Assembly: GCF_900156095.1 (NCBI RefSeq)
Contig: NZ_FTMJ01000006.1
Span: 124,001-188,000, forward strand
Reading direction: 5' to 3'
From: Aeromonas sp. RU39B
GTDB taxonomy: Bacteria; Pseudomonadota; Gammaproteobacteria; Enterobacterales; Aeromonadaceae
DNA: 64,000 bases
The notes under the pieces were generated by a model, which worked only from the letters and a program-made list of their open reading frames with translations, did not search any database and was not told the origin of the DNA. Shown piece by piece: positions 16,704 through 25,285 of the stretch. Numbering within the stretch: position 1 is the stretch's first letter; every line of letters starts with the position of its first letter. The translations under genes were made by a program, and so were the position numbers.

Positions 16704-17876
16704 ATGGCAACGCTTGAGCACATCAGAGAAGAGATAACCCAACTGGACACAGATCTGTTGGCCCTGCTGGCCCGCCGCAAGAGCCTCAGCATCGAGGTCG
16801 CCAAGGCCAAGCAAGCCAACCCGCGCCCGATTCGCGATCACCAGCGCGAGCAGGAGTTGCTGGTTGCCCTGATCCAGAAAGGGCGCCCGCTCGGGCTCGA
16901 CGCTCACTACATCACCCGTATCTATCACACCATCATCGAAGACTCGGTGCTCTCCCAGCAGGCCTATCTGCAAGGATTGCTCAACCCGACCCAGCAAGAG
17001 CCGATGACCAGCGTGGCCTATCTGGGCCCACGCGGTTCTTATTCCAGCCTGGCTGCACGCAAGTATCTGGCGCGCTTTAAAGATCAGGTGATGGAAGTGA
17101 ACTGCCACAACTTCCGCGAAGTGATCGACGCGGTCGAATCGGGTCAGGCCGCCTATGGCGTCTTGCCCATCGAGAACACCAGCTCGGGCTCGATCAACGA
17201 AGTGTATGACGTGATGCAGCACACCAATTTGTCGATCGTGGGCGAGCTGACCTACCCCATCGAGCACTGCATCCTGTCGGCGGTGCCCACTGACTTGTCG
17301 ACCATCAAGGTGCTCTACGCCCATCCCCAGGTGTTCCAGCAGTGCTCCCACTATCTGGGCAAGCTGGAAGGGGTGCGCCACGAGATCTGTGACTCCTCCT
17401 CCAGCGCCATGATGAAGGTGCGCGAGCTGGCCAGCCCCGACGCCGCAGCCATCGGTAGTGCCGCAGGCGGCGAGCTATACGGTCTGGATGTGGTGGCCAC
17501 CAACATGGCCAACCAGAAAGAGAACTACAGCCGCTTTATCGTGGTCGCGCGCAAACCCATCGATGTGGCGCCGCAGATCCCGGCCAAGACTACCCTGATC
17601 ATGTCCACCTCCCAGCAAGCGGGTTCACTGGTCGAGGCGCTGCTGGTGCTGCGCAGCCACCACATCAACATGACCAAGCTTGAGTCGCGCCCGGTGCAGG
17701 GCAATCCGTGGGAAGAGATGTTTTATCTGGATGTGTCGGCCAACTTGCAAAGCGCCGATATGCAGGCAGCACTGATGGAGCTGACCCGCATCACCCGCCA
17801 TATCAAGGTACTGGGTTGCTACCCGAGTGAAGACGTCAAACCGACCGATGTTCCGCCGGTGCTGATGGGCGAATAA
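16704..17876 (+). CDS. pheA: Bifunctional chorismate mutase / prephenate dehydratase
   Basis: 390-residue P-protein making phenylpyruvate from chorismate for phenylalanine synthesis. The chorismate mutase domain spans ~1-90 (ITQLDTDLLALLARRKSLS, RDHQREQELL). The prephenate dehydratase domain spans ~103-285 (VAYLGPRGSYSSLAARKY, NTSSGSINEVYD). The C-terminal ACT domain (~297-385) carries the Phe-binding ESRP motif (LESRPVQGNPW). AGGGA precedes the ATG by eight bases. Controlled by attenuation at pheL and, by family, by Phe feedback. A strong terminator follows. Confidence 0.98.
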   Translation: MATLEHIREEITQLDTDLLALLARRKSLSIEVAKAKQANPRPIRDHQREQELLVALIQKGRPLGLDAHYITRIYHTIIEDSVLSQQAYLQGLLNPTQQEPMTSVAYLGPRGSYSSLAARKYLARFKDQVMEVNCHNFREVIDAVESGQAAYGVLPIENTSSGSINEVYDVMQHTNLSIVGELTYPIEHCILSAVPTDLSTIKVLYAHPQVFQQCSHYLGKLEGVRHEICDSSSSAMMKVRELASPDAAAIGSAAGGELYGLDVVATNMANQKENYSRFIVVARKPIDVAPQIPAKTTLIMSTSQQAGSLVEALLVLRSHHINMTKLESRPVQGNPWEEMFYLDVSANLQSADMQAALMELTRITRHIKVLGCYPSEDVKPTDVPPVLMGE

Positions 17877-17883
17877 ACCAAAC

Positions 17884-17920
17884 CAGCGAGGCGGGAATCA
17901 TCCCGCCTCGCTGTTGTTGG
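17884..17920. terminator. Terminator after pheA
   Basis: Perfect 13-bp stem CAGCGAGGCGGGA (17884-17896) / TCCCGCCTCGCTG (17901-17913) with loop ATCA, followed by TTGTTGG and a later T tract. It also lies just past the flgP stop (17946), so it may serve both converging units. Confidence 0.88.
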
Positions 17921-17945
17921 ACTCTTTTAAGCGACCGCTCTGCAC

Positions 17946-18368
17946 TCAGTGGCCATACGCCAGCTGATTGATGTTGTAGAGATCGCGGGTATCGAGCTCC
18001 ATCTCGGTGGCGTAGGTATTGCCGTTCGGGTAGCTGCGCACCACCCGGGCTCCGCGCACAATCCCCTCCACCGACACATCCAGCGCGTTGGAGACCTGAC
18101 GCAAATCCTGATAGCGGGAGTGCGCCACCACCTGCTGACCGTTGAGCGATTCAGCCAGCTCGCGATAGGCATCCATCTTGGATGCGCGAATCGCCTGCAG
18201 CATCTTCTCGTCACGGGTCGGCCCCGGCTGGATGCTGATCACCGCATAACCCACCGCCCGGATCACCGGAAAATCATCCGGCTTCTGATTGGTGTAATCG
18301 ATGATGCGATTGCCGTTGCAACCGGCCAGCAGCAGTGTCAGCAGCACGCTCCACAACAGTTTCATCAT
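17946..18368 (-). CDS. flgP: Flagellar outer-membrane lipoprotein FlgP
   Basis: 140-residue LPP20-family lipoprotein. The signal peptide has lipobox LLAGC, with Cys near residue 17. The mature part contains the LPP20 pattern RAVGYAVISIQPGPTRDEKMLQAIRASKMDAYRELAE and ends VRSYPNGNTYATEMELDTRDLY. In Vibrio FlgP forms the basal disk/H-ring around the polar flagellum with FlgO and FlgT. AAGGAG lies three bases before the first of two consecutive ATGs and six before the second, so the true start may be 18365. It follows flgO on the minus strand with a 7-bp gap and faces the pheA terminator. Confidence 0.92.
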   Translation of the reverse strand: MMKLLWSVLLTLLLAGCNGNRIIDYTNQKPDDFPVIRAVGYAVISIQPGPTRDEKMLQAIRASKMDAYRELAESLNGQQVVAHSRYQDLRQVSNALDVSVEGIVRGARVVRSYPNGNTYATEMELDTRDLYNINQLAYGH

Positions 18369-18375
18369 CCTCTCC

Positions 18376-18993
18376 TTACTGCGTCGTGACCAGGCGACCA
18401 CTCGGGCCGACGATGGCGCTGCGGTAGATATAGCCACGGTTGATCGAGGCGCGGCCAAACGAGTTGTTTGCACCGGTCAGGTATTGCTGCGGCACCAGCG
18501 ATTGCGCCGAGGTCTCGACCATCTTGGTACGCATGTCGATGATGCGGGCATTCACCAACACCCCCTTCTTGTTGCGGCTAAAAGTGCCGACCAGAATGCG
18601 GGCAATCGGCAGGCGCGACTCCAGATCGCGGTAGTTGCGGCTCATCACGAAATCCCCCTGCAGGGTCACCTTGATGGCGCCAGTCAGCTTGAAGTCGACC
18701 ACCACCTCACCACGGCGGTTCAGCTCGTAGATAAAGCTCTCCTGGATCTGCTGCCCCATCCAGTTGGTGTCCTGCAACGTGTCGAGATCGACAAAGGAGG
18801 CCACCGCGATCGGCTCGCTCAAGGTGGAGGGCGAGCGTTTCTCCATCAGCTGATCGGCCATACGGGCCACCAGCCAGTTCAGCTCCATCCCCTGGACGGC
18901 CTGACGCGGGTCACCCACATCGCGATCGATGTGGTCAGAGGTACAGCTGATGAGGCCCAGCGCGATCAGGGCCGCAAGCATCACACGTTTCAT
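18376..18993 (-). CDS. flgO: Flagellar outer-membrane lipoprotein FlgO
   Basis: 205-residue FlgO-family protein. The signal peptide MKRVMLAALIALG is followed by lipobox GLISC. The body (MELNWLVARMADQLMEKRS, IAVASFVDLDTLQDTNWMGQQIQES, ILVGTFSRNKKGVLVNARIID) matches the FlgO domain. FlgO helps anchor the polar flagellum to the outer membrane in Vibrio. The start at 18993 is chosen because the signal sequence begins there; an in-frame ATG at 19017 would add eight residues. It is cotranscribed with flgP and divergent from flgT. Confidence 0.9.
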   Translation of the reverse strand: MKRVMLAALIALGLISCTSDHIDRDVGDPRQAVQGMELNWLVARMADQLMEKRSPSTLSEPIAVASFVDLDTLQDTNWMGQQIQESFIYELNRRGEVVVDFKLTGAIKVTLQGDFVMSRNYRDLESRLPIARILVGTFSRNKKGVLVNARIIDMRTKMVETSAQSLVPQQYLTGANNSFGRASINRGYIYRSAIVGPSGRLVTTQ

Positions 18994-19071
18994 GAAATCC
19001 ATCCTGTAGAGGCGCATGCCTCGTTATCGGAATCGCCCCGAATTTCTTGAGTCCTTTACATCACACTGACA

Positions 19072-19085
19072 GGCACAACTTTTGC
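19072..19085 (+). promoter_or_regulatory. Sigma-54 promoter for flgT
   Basis: GG at 19072-19073 and GC at 19084-19085 have exactly 10 bp between them, in the context AGGCAC-N5-TTGCA, close to the consensus TGGCAC-N5-TTGCW. The start of transcription would fall about 60 bp before the flgT ATG. Polar flagellar middle genes depend on sigma-54 in Vibrio and Aeromonas. Confidence 0.7.
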
Positions 19086-19158
19086 AGCCTGCGGGATAAC
19101 GTCAGGATTCTGCCACCGGCATGGATCCAGTATGGTGTGTCTGACAAAGGGTTTTGCG

Positions 19159-20310
19159 ATGAAATGTTCTCTGCTTCTGATCCTCTTGCTTGCCCTGCCG
19201 AGCCAGGCGGCCTGGTATCAAGCCAAAGGCAGCGCCGCCATCATCAATGGCGACGACGCCTATGCCCGTGAGCAGGCCACCCGCGATGCCCTGCGCCAGG
19301 CGCTACTCGACAGCGGCGCCTCGGTCTCCAGCCTGCAACAACTGGAAAATGGCAGCGTCACCCAGGATCGTTTCCAGATCCGCTCGGGCGGTGAGATCCA
19401 TCAATATCAGTTACTGCGTGAAGAGGTGCGCAATAACCGCCTCTATATCACCCTGCGCGCCGACATTCGTGCCGAACGCCAGCTCTGCCCCTCCCAGCGC
19501 TACGCCAAGGATCTGACGCTGGTACGCCTGCGCCTGCGTAACCCCGAGCAAACCAGCTATGGCGGCCTTGATGACCTGCCGCCCTCGGTGTCACGCCGCC
19601 TGTTTGAGAAAATTGCCAGCCACGACCAGCAGTTTGTGGCGCGGCGCTGGATTGACGAAAACCTGCGGATCGACCCGCTCTATATGCAGCAGGGCGATCG
19701 CAACGACATGGAAGAGATCAAGGCGCTCAGTCAACGCACCGGCAGCCAGTATGTGGTGCTTGGCAGCATTGATGACGTGTCGTTAGAGCCACAGGGAAAC
19801 CAGCTCACCAGCTGGCTGCAAGACCCGCTGCGCCACTTTACTATGCAGCTCTATCTGTTTGATGGCGTCAACGGCGCACTGGTCAGCCGCCACGAATATC
19901 AAGGCGGCGCACTGTGGTCGTTTGGTAAGCGCGACCGGGTCGGCACCACCAATAGCCTGTTCTGGGAGTCCGGTTACGGTCAGGAGGTCGACCATCAGCT
20001 CGATCGCGCCGTGCAGGATCTGGCCGGCGAACTGGCCTGCGCCCAGGTCACCGCCCGGGTCATCGCCCAGAACGAACGAGGCCCCCATATCAACCTGGGT
20101 CGGCGCAATGGCGTCAAACTCGGTGATCAGTTCCGTATCCAACATCGCGCCGACTTTGTCGACGCCTTTGGCGATACCCGCAGCATGCGCAATCCGGCCA
20201 GCGGCCTGTTCGAGGTGGTACAGGTGCTGGAAGATGGCGCCATCCTGCGCACCCAGAATCGTTATGAGCCACTGAACATCCAGATTGGCGACCTTGCCAT
20301 ATTGGAATAG
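19159..20310 (+). CDS. flgT: Flagellar H-ring protein FlgT
   Basis: 383-residue periplasmic protein building the H-ring of the sodium-driven polar flagellum. The signal peptide MKCSLLLILLLALPSQA is cut after QAA. Three FlgT domains can be followed: N-terminal WYQAKGSAAIINGDDAYAREQATRDAL, a middle domain with VARRWIDENLRIDPLYMQQGDRNDMEEIKAL, and a C-terminal RIGD-like region (GRRNGVKLGDQFRIQHR). The start at 19159 is set by the signal peptide; the Shine-Dalgarno is weak. It is transcribed opposite to flgO-flgP from a sigma-54-type promoter and reads towards tRNA-Arg. Confidence 0.92.
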   Translation: MKCSLLLILLLALPSQAAWYQAKGSAAIINGDDAYAREQATRDALRQALLDSGASVSSLQQLENGSVTQDRFQIRSGGEIHQYQLLREEVRNNRLYITLRADIRAERQLCPSQRYAKDLTLVRLRLRNPEQTSYGGLDDLPPSVSRRLFEKIASHDQQFVARRWIDENLRIDPLYMQQGDRNDMEEIKALSQRTGSQYVVLGSIDDVSLEPQGNQLTSWLQDPLRHFTMQLYLFDGVNGALVSRHEYQGGALWSFGKRDRVGTTNSLFWESGYGQEVDHQLDRAVQDLAGELACAQVTARVIAQNERGPHINLGRRNGVKLGDQFRIQHRADFVDAFGDTRSMRNPASGLFEVVQVLEDGAILRTQNRYEPLNIQIGDLAILE

Positions 20311-20320
20311 GAATCAAGGC

Positions 20321-20348
20321 TTTAAATGCGGGCTGCATCTTGTATAAT
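20321..20348 (+). promoter_or_regulatory. tRNA-Arg promoter
   Basis: TTTAAA (20321-20326) and a perfect TATAAT (20343-20348) are spaced by 16 bp. A GC-rich discriminator (GCCGACC) follows, typical of stringently controlled stable-RNA promoters. Transcription would start about 8 bp before the tRNA. Confidence 0.8.
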
Positions 20349-20362
20349 GCCGACCGCACTCC

Positions 20363-20439
20363 GCTCCCGTAGCTCAGTAGGATAGAGCGGTCCCCTCCTA
20401 AGGGACAGGCCACTGGTTCGACTCCAGTCGGGAGCGCCA
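20363..20439 (+). tRNA. tRNA-Arg, anticodon CCT
   Basis: 77-nt tRNA with CCA encoded. Acceptor arms GCTCCCG (20363-20369) and CGGGAGC (20429-20435) pair perfectly. The D-arm contains AGCTCAGTAGGATAGAGC. The anticodon stem GTCCC/GGGAC encloses the loop CTCCTAA, with CCT at 20397-20399 reading AGG. The T-arm is CTGGTTCGACTCCAG. It has its own promoter and terminator. The DNA just downstream holds transposase and regulator fragments. Confidence 0.98.
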
Positions 20440-20447
20440 TATACAAC

Positions 20448-20490
20448 AAGGGGTTAGCATCGTCACGGTGCTAACCCCTTGGTCGTTTTT
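20448..20490 (+). terminator. Terminator of tRNA-Arg
   Basis: Perfect 12-bp stem AAGGGGTTAGCA (20448-20459) / TGCTAACCCCTT (20469-20480), followed by GGTCGTTTTT. It ends the tRNA transcript. Confidence 0.92.
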
Positions 20491-20541
20491 GGCCTGGGGT
20501 ACGGTAATCCCCCCATTGTTAGGAGCGCTCAAAAGTAGAGG

Positions 20542-20619
20542 TCATGCGGCCTGTACTAGACGCTGTGTCGGCGTGTAGCCGCCCAGCGCCATATTCGGCA
20601 GCTCTTGGTGGTTAAATAC
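20542..20619 (-). pseudogene. IS transposase C-terminal remnant
   Basis: A minus-strand frame reading VFNHQELPNMALGGYTPTQR and a few further residues to TGA (20542-20544) is the C-terminal end of a DDE integrase-core transposase of the IS3/IS481 kind; the pattern xNHQELPxxALGxxTPxQ is typical. Only about 25 codons remain. The frame joins directly to the end of the truncated regulator fragment at 20612, so the IS was cut down by deletion. The terminal inverted repeat of the element was not identified with confidence in 20490-20541. Confidence 0.8.
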
Positions 20620-20971
20620 CAGATCCCAGCACTTCCCAACGTCCGCTTTTACGCGGGCCGACAAAACGGAGCTGTCCGGCCTTGACCAACACCGCGACTG
20701 CTCGCTCCACCGTACTGGTCGATTTACCTATCCGCGCCGCGACCTCTTTGAGCGTTAACGTCGGTTCTGTCGCCAGCAGTGCCAAGATTTTCTTCGCTGT
20801 CTTCACCTGCCGCTCTGCGGGTATTTCTACCCGCGTTTCTACCTTCATTTCTACCTGCAATGCTGGTGATGTTTGAATGGCTAGCGTCAGTGCATCCCTT
20901 AACGTCTCCAGCAGGAACAAGATGAACCCAGTGCAGTCACTGCTGCTGCACTGCAGTTCGCTTCGCCGCAA
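20612..20971 (-). pseudogene. Truncated winged-helix protein, C-terminal fragment
   Basis: A 119-codon frame with a TTG start and no clear RBS. The second half is a winged HTH (ILALLATEPTLTLKEVAARIGKSTSTVERAVAVL) ending VGPRKSGRWEVL. Such endings are typical of the C-termini of large Fic or AlbA-type ATP-binding regulators (COG2865-like). The first part, CTGFILFLLETLRDAL, resembles the helix preceding that HTH in those proteins. The bulk of the gene is missing. The stop codon falls inside the junction with the transposase remnant. It is probably a decayed accessory gene beside tRNA-Arg, though a small expressed HTH protein cannot be excluded. Confidence 0.6.
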
Positions 20972-21091
20972 GTTAACTGAATCTCAAACGTTTTTTTAGG
21001 CGCCCTCACATACCACCACAGAAACGTGACTCATCTCTGGGTATTTGCATACCCAATTAGAGATATTCATGACGTCAATCGTGAGGTCGTC

Positions 21092-21988
21092 ATGGATATC
21101 TTTGTCTCAAAAAAAATGCGCAATTTCATCTTGTTGGCGCAAACCAACAACATTGCCCGGGCGGCGGAGAAAATCCATATGACCGCCTCCCCGTTTGGCA
21201 AGAGCATTGCGGCACTGGAAGAGCAGATTGGTTATGAGCTGTTTACCCGCAAGGATAACAGCATCAGTCTCAACAAGGCGGGGCAGGAGCTGTATCAGAA
21301 GCTGTTTCCCATCTATCAGCGGTTATCGGTGATAGATAACGAGATCCACAACTCGTCGCTGGGGTCGCGCAATATCGTGATCGGCATCGACAACACCTAC
21401 CCGACCATTATCTTTGATCAGCTCATCAGTCTGGGTGACAAATATGACGGGGTGACCGCGCAGGCGGTGGAGTTTAGTGAAAACGGCGTCATCGACAATC
21501 TGTTTGATCATCAGCTCGACTTTATCATCTCGCCGCAGCAGGTGTCGGCCAGAGTGCAGGGGCTGGAATACCTCGCCATCACCGAGTTACCGCCGCTGCG
21601 CCTCGGTTTTCTGGTCTCGCGCCGCTATGAAGAGCGTCAGCCGCAAGAGCTGTTGCAAGAGCTCCCCTGGTTGCAGATGCGGTTTCAAAATCGCGCCAAC
21701 TTTGAATCGGTGCTGGATGCCTATATGCGTCCGTGCGGCATTAACCCCACCATTATCTATCGCCCCTACAGCTTTATGGCCAAAATCAGCGCCGTCGAGC
21801 GCGGCCAGTTTTTAACCGTGATCCCCCATTTTGCCTGGCGCTTGGTCAATCCGGCCAAGCTCAAATATTTCGATGCACCGCACACGCCGATGTATATGCA
21901 GGAGTTTCTCTATTCGCTCAAACACCACCGATATACTGCCGCGATGCTCCAGCATATTGCCGAAGATCGCGGCAGTTTGGTCGAGTGA
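21092..21988 (+). CDS. LysR family regulator, YgfI-like (scp neighbour)
   Basis: 298-residue LysR-type regulator. The N-terminal HTH (FILLAQTNNIARAAEKIHMTASPFGKSIAALEEQIGYELFTR) is followed by a substrate-binding domain (~90-290). In E. coli the LysR gene ygfI flanks scpABC in the same way, so control of the scp operon by this protein is likely; its ligand is unknown. The start at 21092 (MDIFVSKKM) is chosen because GAGG precedes it by seven bases. It converges on scpC with adjacent stop codons (TGATCA), leaving no intergenic DNA. Confidence 0.9.
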   Translation: MDIFVSKKMRNFILLAQTNNIARAAEKIHMTASPFGKSIAALEEQIGYELFTRKDNSISLNKAGQELYQKLFPIYQRLSVIDNEIHNSSLGSRNIVIGIDNTYPTIIFDQLISLGDKYDGVTAQAVEFSENGVIDNLFDHQLDFIISPQQVSARVQGLEYLAITELPPLRLGFLVSRRYEERQPQELLQELPWLQMRFQNRANFESVLDAYMRPCGINPTIIYRPYSFMAKISAVERGQFLTVIPHFAWRLVNPAKLKYFDAPHTPMYMQEFLYSLKHHRYTAAMLQHIAEDRGSLVE

Positions 21989-23470
21989 TCACCCCAGCAT
22001 CGAACCGGTTTGCAGCAAGTTAAGGTGCAGGTCGAACGCATGGCTCAAATCATGGTGAATGTGCCCACCGGGCGCACTCTCCAGATAGTGATGCAGATAC
22101 TCCCGATAGAGCGGGTGCGCGCAGTTTTCAATAATGCAGTGCGCCCGCTGCAGCGGTGACAACCCGCGCAGATCGGCAATGCCCTGCTCGGTGATGATCA
22201 CCTTCACGCTGTGCTCGCTGTGATCCACATGGCTGCACATGGGGACGATGGTCGAGACCTTGCCACCCTTGGCAATCGAGGGAGCCATAAAGATCGAGAG
22301 GTAGGCATTGCGCTCAAAATCCCCGCTGCCGCCGATCCCGTTCATCAGGTTCACCCCGGTGACGTGTGTCGAGTTGGCATGACCGTAGATATCAAACTCC
22401 AGCCCGACGTTGAGGGCGATCACCCCAAGGCGGCGGATAATTTCCGGGTTGTTCGAGATCTCCTGCGGCCTTAACACGATGCGGCTCGCAAAGTAATCCA
22501 TGTTGTCATAGATCTTTTTGAGCGAATCGGCCGACACGGTCAGGCTTGAGGCGCTGGCCCCGGAAACCTTGCCGGTCTCCAGCAGATGCACCACCGACTC
22601 CTGCAGCACCTCCGAGTACATCATAAAGGCGGGAATATCCGGGTTTTCACCAAGGCGCGCCATCACGGCATTATTGATGTTGCCCACCCCGCTTTGCAGG
22701 GGCAGAAATTCCCGTGGAATGCGGCCATGGGCCATCTCGTTGAGCAAGAAGGTCACCACGTTGTCGGCAATCTGCTGACAGATGGGGCTCTCCTTGTCGA
22801 GCGCATTACCGGCATCGGGCAGCTCGGTATCCACCACCGCCACAATCTTGTGCGGATCGACCTGCACAAACTGGCTGCCAACGCGATCCATGGCGTGGAA
22901 GATGGGCACACTGTTGCGCCGTGGTGGCGCCCCCGGCAGCATGATATCGGCCAGCTCGGCCACCCGCGGATTGTGGTAGTGGTTGAGCTCGATAATCACC
23001 TTCTTGGCACGCATCAGCCAGGTCGGTGCGTTACCGATACCGCTTGAGAGCCACACCCGTCCGTCGGCGGCGATGGCTGAGGCTTCAATCACCGCCACAT
23101 CAATCTCGCCGAAGAAGCCGTAGTTGACCATCTGCGCCACTTCGCTCAAGTGCAGATCGACAAAGTTCACCTGCCCCTGATTGATCTTCTCCCGCAATCC
23201 CGACGCTGTCTGATACGGGGCGCGCCAGGCCACCGCATCGGCCTCTGACAGCGCATCGTCAGCGGCAGCGCTGATCGATGCGCCGGTCAGCAGGCGGATC
23301 TGGAAGGGGAGATTGTCCTGATGCAGCATTTTGGCGCGTTTGGCGATCGCCGCCGGCAGCGCCTTGGGCGAACCGGCCGGCGTAAAACCACTGAACGCCA
23401 CCATGTCGTTATGTCCAATCAGCTCGGCGGCGTCATCCGCACTGAGCCGGGTCCAGGGATCTTTCATCAT
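21989..23470 (-). CDS. scpC: Propionyl-CoA:succinate CoA-transferase ScpC
   Basis: 493-residue acetyl-CoA hydrolase/transferase-family enzyme that moves CoA from propionyl-CoA to succinate, closing the Sbm cycle. The N-terminal domain has FSGFTPAGSPKALP; the central SGIGNAPTWL and the C-terminal GQ-like region ITEQGIADLRGLSP fit class I CoA-transferases. A catalytic glutamate is expected in the EHS/ITEQG region by family. RBS AAGGAGGT lies just before two consecutive ATGs (23470 and 23467); the second has better spacing. Last gene of scpA-argK-scpB-scpC, with the same order as E. coli. Confidence 0.95.
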   Translation of the reverse strand: MMKDPWTRLSADDAAELIGHNDMVAFSGFTPAGSPKALPAAIAKRAKMLHQDNLPFQIRLLTGASISAAADDALSEADAVAWRAPYQTASGLREKINQGQVNFVDLHLSEVAQMVNYGFFGEIDVAVIEASAIAADGRVWLSSGIGNAPTWLMRAKKVIIELNHYHNPRVAELADIMLPGAPPRRNSVPIFHAMDRVGSQFVQVDPHKIVAVVDTELPDAGNALDKESPICQQIADNVVTFLLNEMAHGRIPREFLPLQSGVGNINNAVMARLGENPDIPAFMMYSEVLQESVVHLLETGKVSGASASSLTVSADSLKKIYDNMDYFASRIVLRPQEISNNPEIIRRLGVIALNVGLEFDIYGHANSTHVTGVNLMNGIGGSGDFERNAYLSIFMAPSIAKGGKVSTIVPMCSHVDHSEHSVKVIITEQGIADLRGLSPLQRAHCIIENCAHPLYREYLHHYLESAPGGHIHHDLSHAFDLHLNLLQTGSMLG

Positions 23471-23493
23471 GACCTCCTTGCATCACGACGGAA

Positions 23494-24279
23494 TTAACGG
23501 CCCAGGAAATTGGGTTTGCGCTTTTCCATAAAGGCGCTCATGCCTTCCTGATAGTCTTGGCTGTCATAGACGGCGCGGCGCATCCCCTGGATACGTTCAA
23601 ACTCGTCGGAGTTCATGGTGTGGGCTTCGCCCAGCACCCGCAGCTCTTCCTTGATCACGGCAATCGCCAGCGGCGCTTTTTCCGAGATGTGGTGCGCCAT
23701 CTGCAAGGTGAAATCTTCCAGCTCCGAGGCCTCGACCACGTGGTTGAGGATCCCGACCGCCAACGCGCGTTGGGCGGTGATCGGCGAGGCGGTGAAGATC
23801 AGCTCCTTGACGATGTGAAAACCGGCGTCGCGGGTGAGGTTGTGAATGCCGACCAGGTTATAGGGCACCCCCAGGTTGACCGGGGTCATCGAGAAGGTTG
23901 ACGTGCTGGCGGCGATGATCAGATCCGAGCTCATGATCATCTCGAACGCGCCGCCCCAAACGCTCCCCTCCACCATGGAAATCACCGGCTTGGGATACTT
24001 CTGGATCATCCGGGTGATTTGGCGCAGCGGATCGTCATAAGAGAGCGGATCGCGTCGGCCGCTTGGCAGCTCGTGAATATCGTGACCGGCCGAGAAGACC
24101 TTGGCGCCGCTCGGGGCACGCAAGATGACGCAGCGAATTTCATCGGTATTAAGGTCGGTAAGCGCCTGGAGCAAGTCATCGATAAAGACCTTGCTCAGAG
24201 CGTTGAGTTTGCGCGAGTAGTTGAACTCGATGATGGCGACCCTGCGAATGAGCACCACATTAACGTACTGATAAGCCAT
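23494..24279 (-). CDS. scpB: Methylmalonyl-CoA decarboxylase ScpB
   Basis: 261-residue crotonase-fold enzyme that decarboxylates (R)-methylmalonyl-CoA to propionyl-CoA. Crotonase features are SAGHDIHELPSG (oxyanion-hole loop), VEGSVWGGAFEMIMSSDLIIA (second oxyanion loop and active site) and the C-terminal FMEKRKPNFLGR. The start at 24279 (MAYQYVNV) matches the E. coli protein and has AAGGGA upstream; an upstream in-frame extension would overlap argK. It lies 10 bp after the argK stop. Confidence 0.96.
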   Translation of the reverse strand: MAYQYVNVVLIRRVAIIEFNYSRKLNALSKVFIDDLLQALTDLNTDEIRCVILRAPSGAKVFSAGHDIHELPSGRRDPLSYDDPLRQITRMIQKYPKPVISMVEGSVWGGAFEMIMSSDLIIAASTSTFSMTPVNLGVPYNLVGIHNLTRDAGFHIVKELIFTASPITAQRALAVGILNHVVEASELEDFTLQMAHHISEKAPLAIAVIKEELRVLGEAHTMNSDEFERIQGMRRAVYDSQDYQEGMSAFMEKRKPNFLGR

Positions 24280-24289
24280 AAATAATCCC

Positions 24290-25285
24290 TTATATAAAAT
24301 AATGATGTTGTAAAAATTCGCTGAGTTGCCGCAGGCCGGTGCGGGGAGAGAGTTGGTTATCCCTGACCTCCTGCAGCGTCTGATGGAAGTAGTGGTCAAA
24401 ATCCGGACGGGCGAAGAGCTGGTGCAACGCCTCCTCTTCGGTCTGCCGCTGCAGCCACTCGATAGCCTGCTGCTGGCGAACCTCACGCAACCGGCCGGTC
24501 GCGCTCAGGGCGTTGCGAAAGTCATTGATGGCCTGCCAGATCTGCGCCATGCCACGCTTTTCCAGCGCGCTGCAGGTGAGCACTTGTGGCTGCCACTCGT
24601 CATATTTACGCCGCAAGATGTGCAGGGCGCTTTCATACATATGACGGGTGATGGCCACATTCTGGCGGTTATCGCCATCGTCCTTGTTGATGATGATGAG
24701 GTCAGCCATCTCCATGATCCCCTTCTTGATCCCCTGCAGCTCATCACCGCCACCGGCGATCTGCAGCGAGATAAAGCAATCGACCATGCGGGCCACCTCG
24801 GTTTCGGACTGTCCGACACCGACGGTCTCCACCAGCACCACGTCATAGCCGGCAGCTTCACAGAGCAGCATCAGCTCGCGGGCGCGTTGGCTGGCTCCGC
24901 CCAGATGACCACTGGAGGGCACCGGGCGGATAAAGGCTGACTCGGCGCGCGAAAGTTCGGTCATCCGGGTCTTGTCCCCCAGGATGCTGCCGCCGCTGAC
25001 CGGGCTGCTCGGGTCCACCGCAATCACGGCCACCTTTAACCCCTGATGGATCAGCAACATCCCGAATGCTTCCAGAAAAGTGCTCTTCCCTGCCCCCGGC
25101 GTTCCGGTCACCCCGAGTCGCAGCGCATTGCCGGTATAGGGCATGATGCTGTCGAGCAGGCGGGTGCTCAGGGCCTGATGGTTGGGATGCACACTTTCCA
25201 CCAGCGTCATGGCCTGGGCGAGCGCAACCCGCTCGCCCGAGCGCAGCCGACGGATGTAGTCATCCAGGTTGCTGTCGTTAAGCAT
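24290..25285 (-). CDS. argK: Methylmalonyl-CoA mutase-protecting G-protein chaperone
   Basis: 331-residue G3E-family GTPase (ArgK/YgfD/MeaB) that guards and reloads the B12 cofactor of methylmalonyl-CoA mutase. Walker A is GTPGAGKST. Switch and base-recognition motifs are [16 protein letters not shown] and INKDDGD (the N-K-x-D motif), followed by the dimer helix at the C-terminus. The start at 25285 (MLNDSNLDD) is chosen over a GTG at 25294. The ATG lies inside the upstream intergenic overlap, with only a few bases to the scpA stop, so coupling is expected. Confidence 0.94.
   Translation of the reverse strand: MLNDSNLDDYIRRLRSGERVALAQAMTLVESVHPNHQALSTRLLDSIMPYTGNALRLGVTGTPGAGKSTFLEAFGMLLIHQGLKVAVIAVDPSSPVSGGSILGDKTRMTELSRAESAFIRPVPSSGHLGGASQRARELMLLCEAAGYDVVLVETVGVGQSETEVARMVDCFISLQIAGGGDELQGIKKGIMEMADLIIINKDDGDNRQNVAITRHMYESALHILRRKYDEWQPQVLTCSALEKRGMAQIWQAINDFRNALSATGRLREVRQQQAIEWLQRQTEEEALHQLFARPDFDHYFHQTLQEVRDNQLSPRTGLRQLSEFLQHHYFI

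Noticed and set aside
18993-19060. Possible sigma-28 promoter for flgO (TAAAG ... CGATAA on the minus strand)
   Set aside because: Spacing between the elements is several bases too long for the consensus, and matches are poor.
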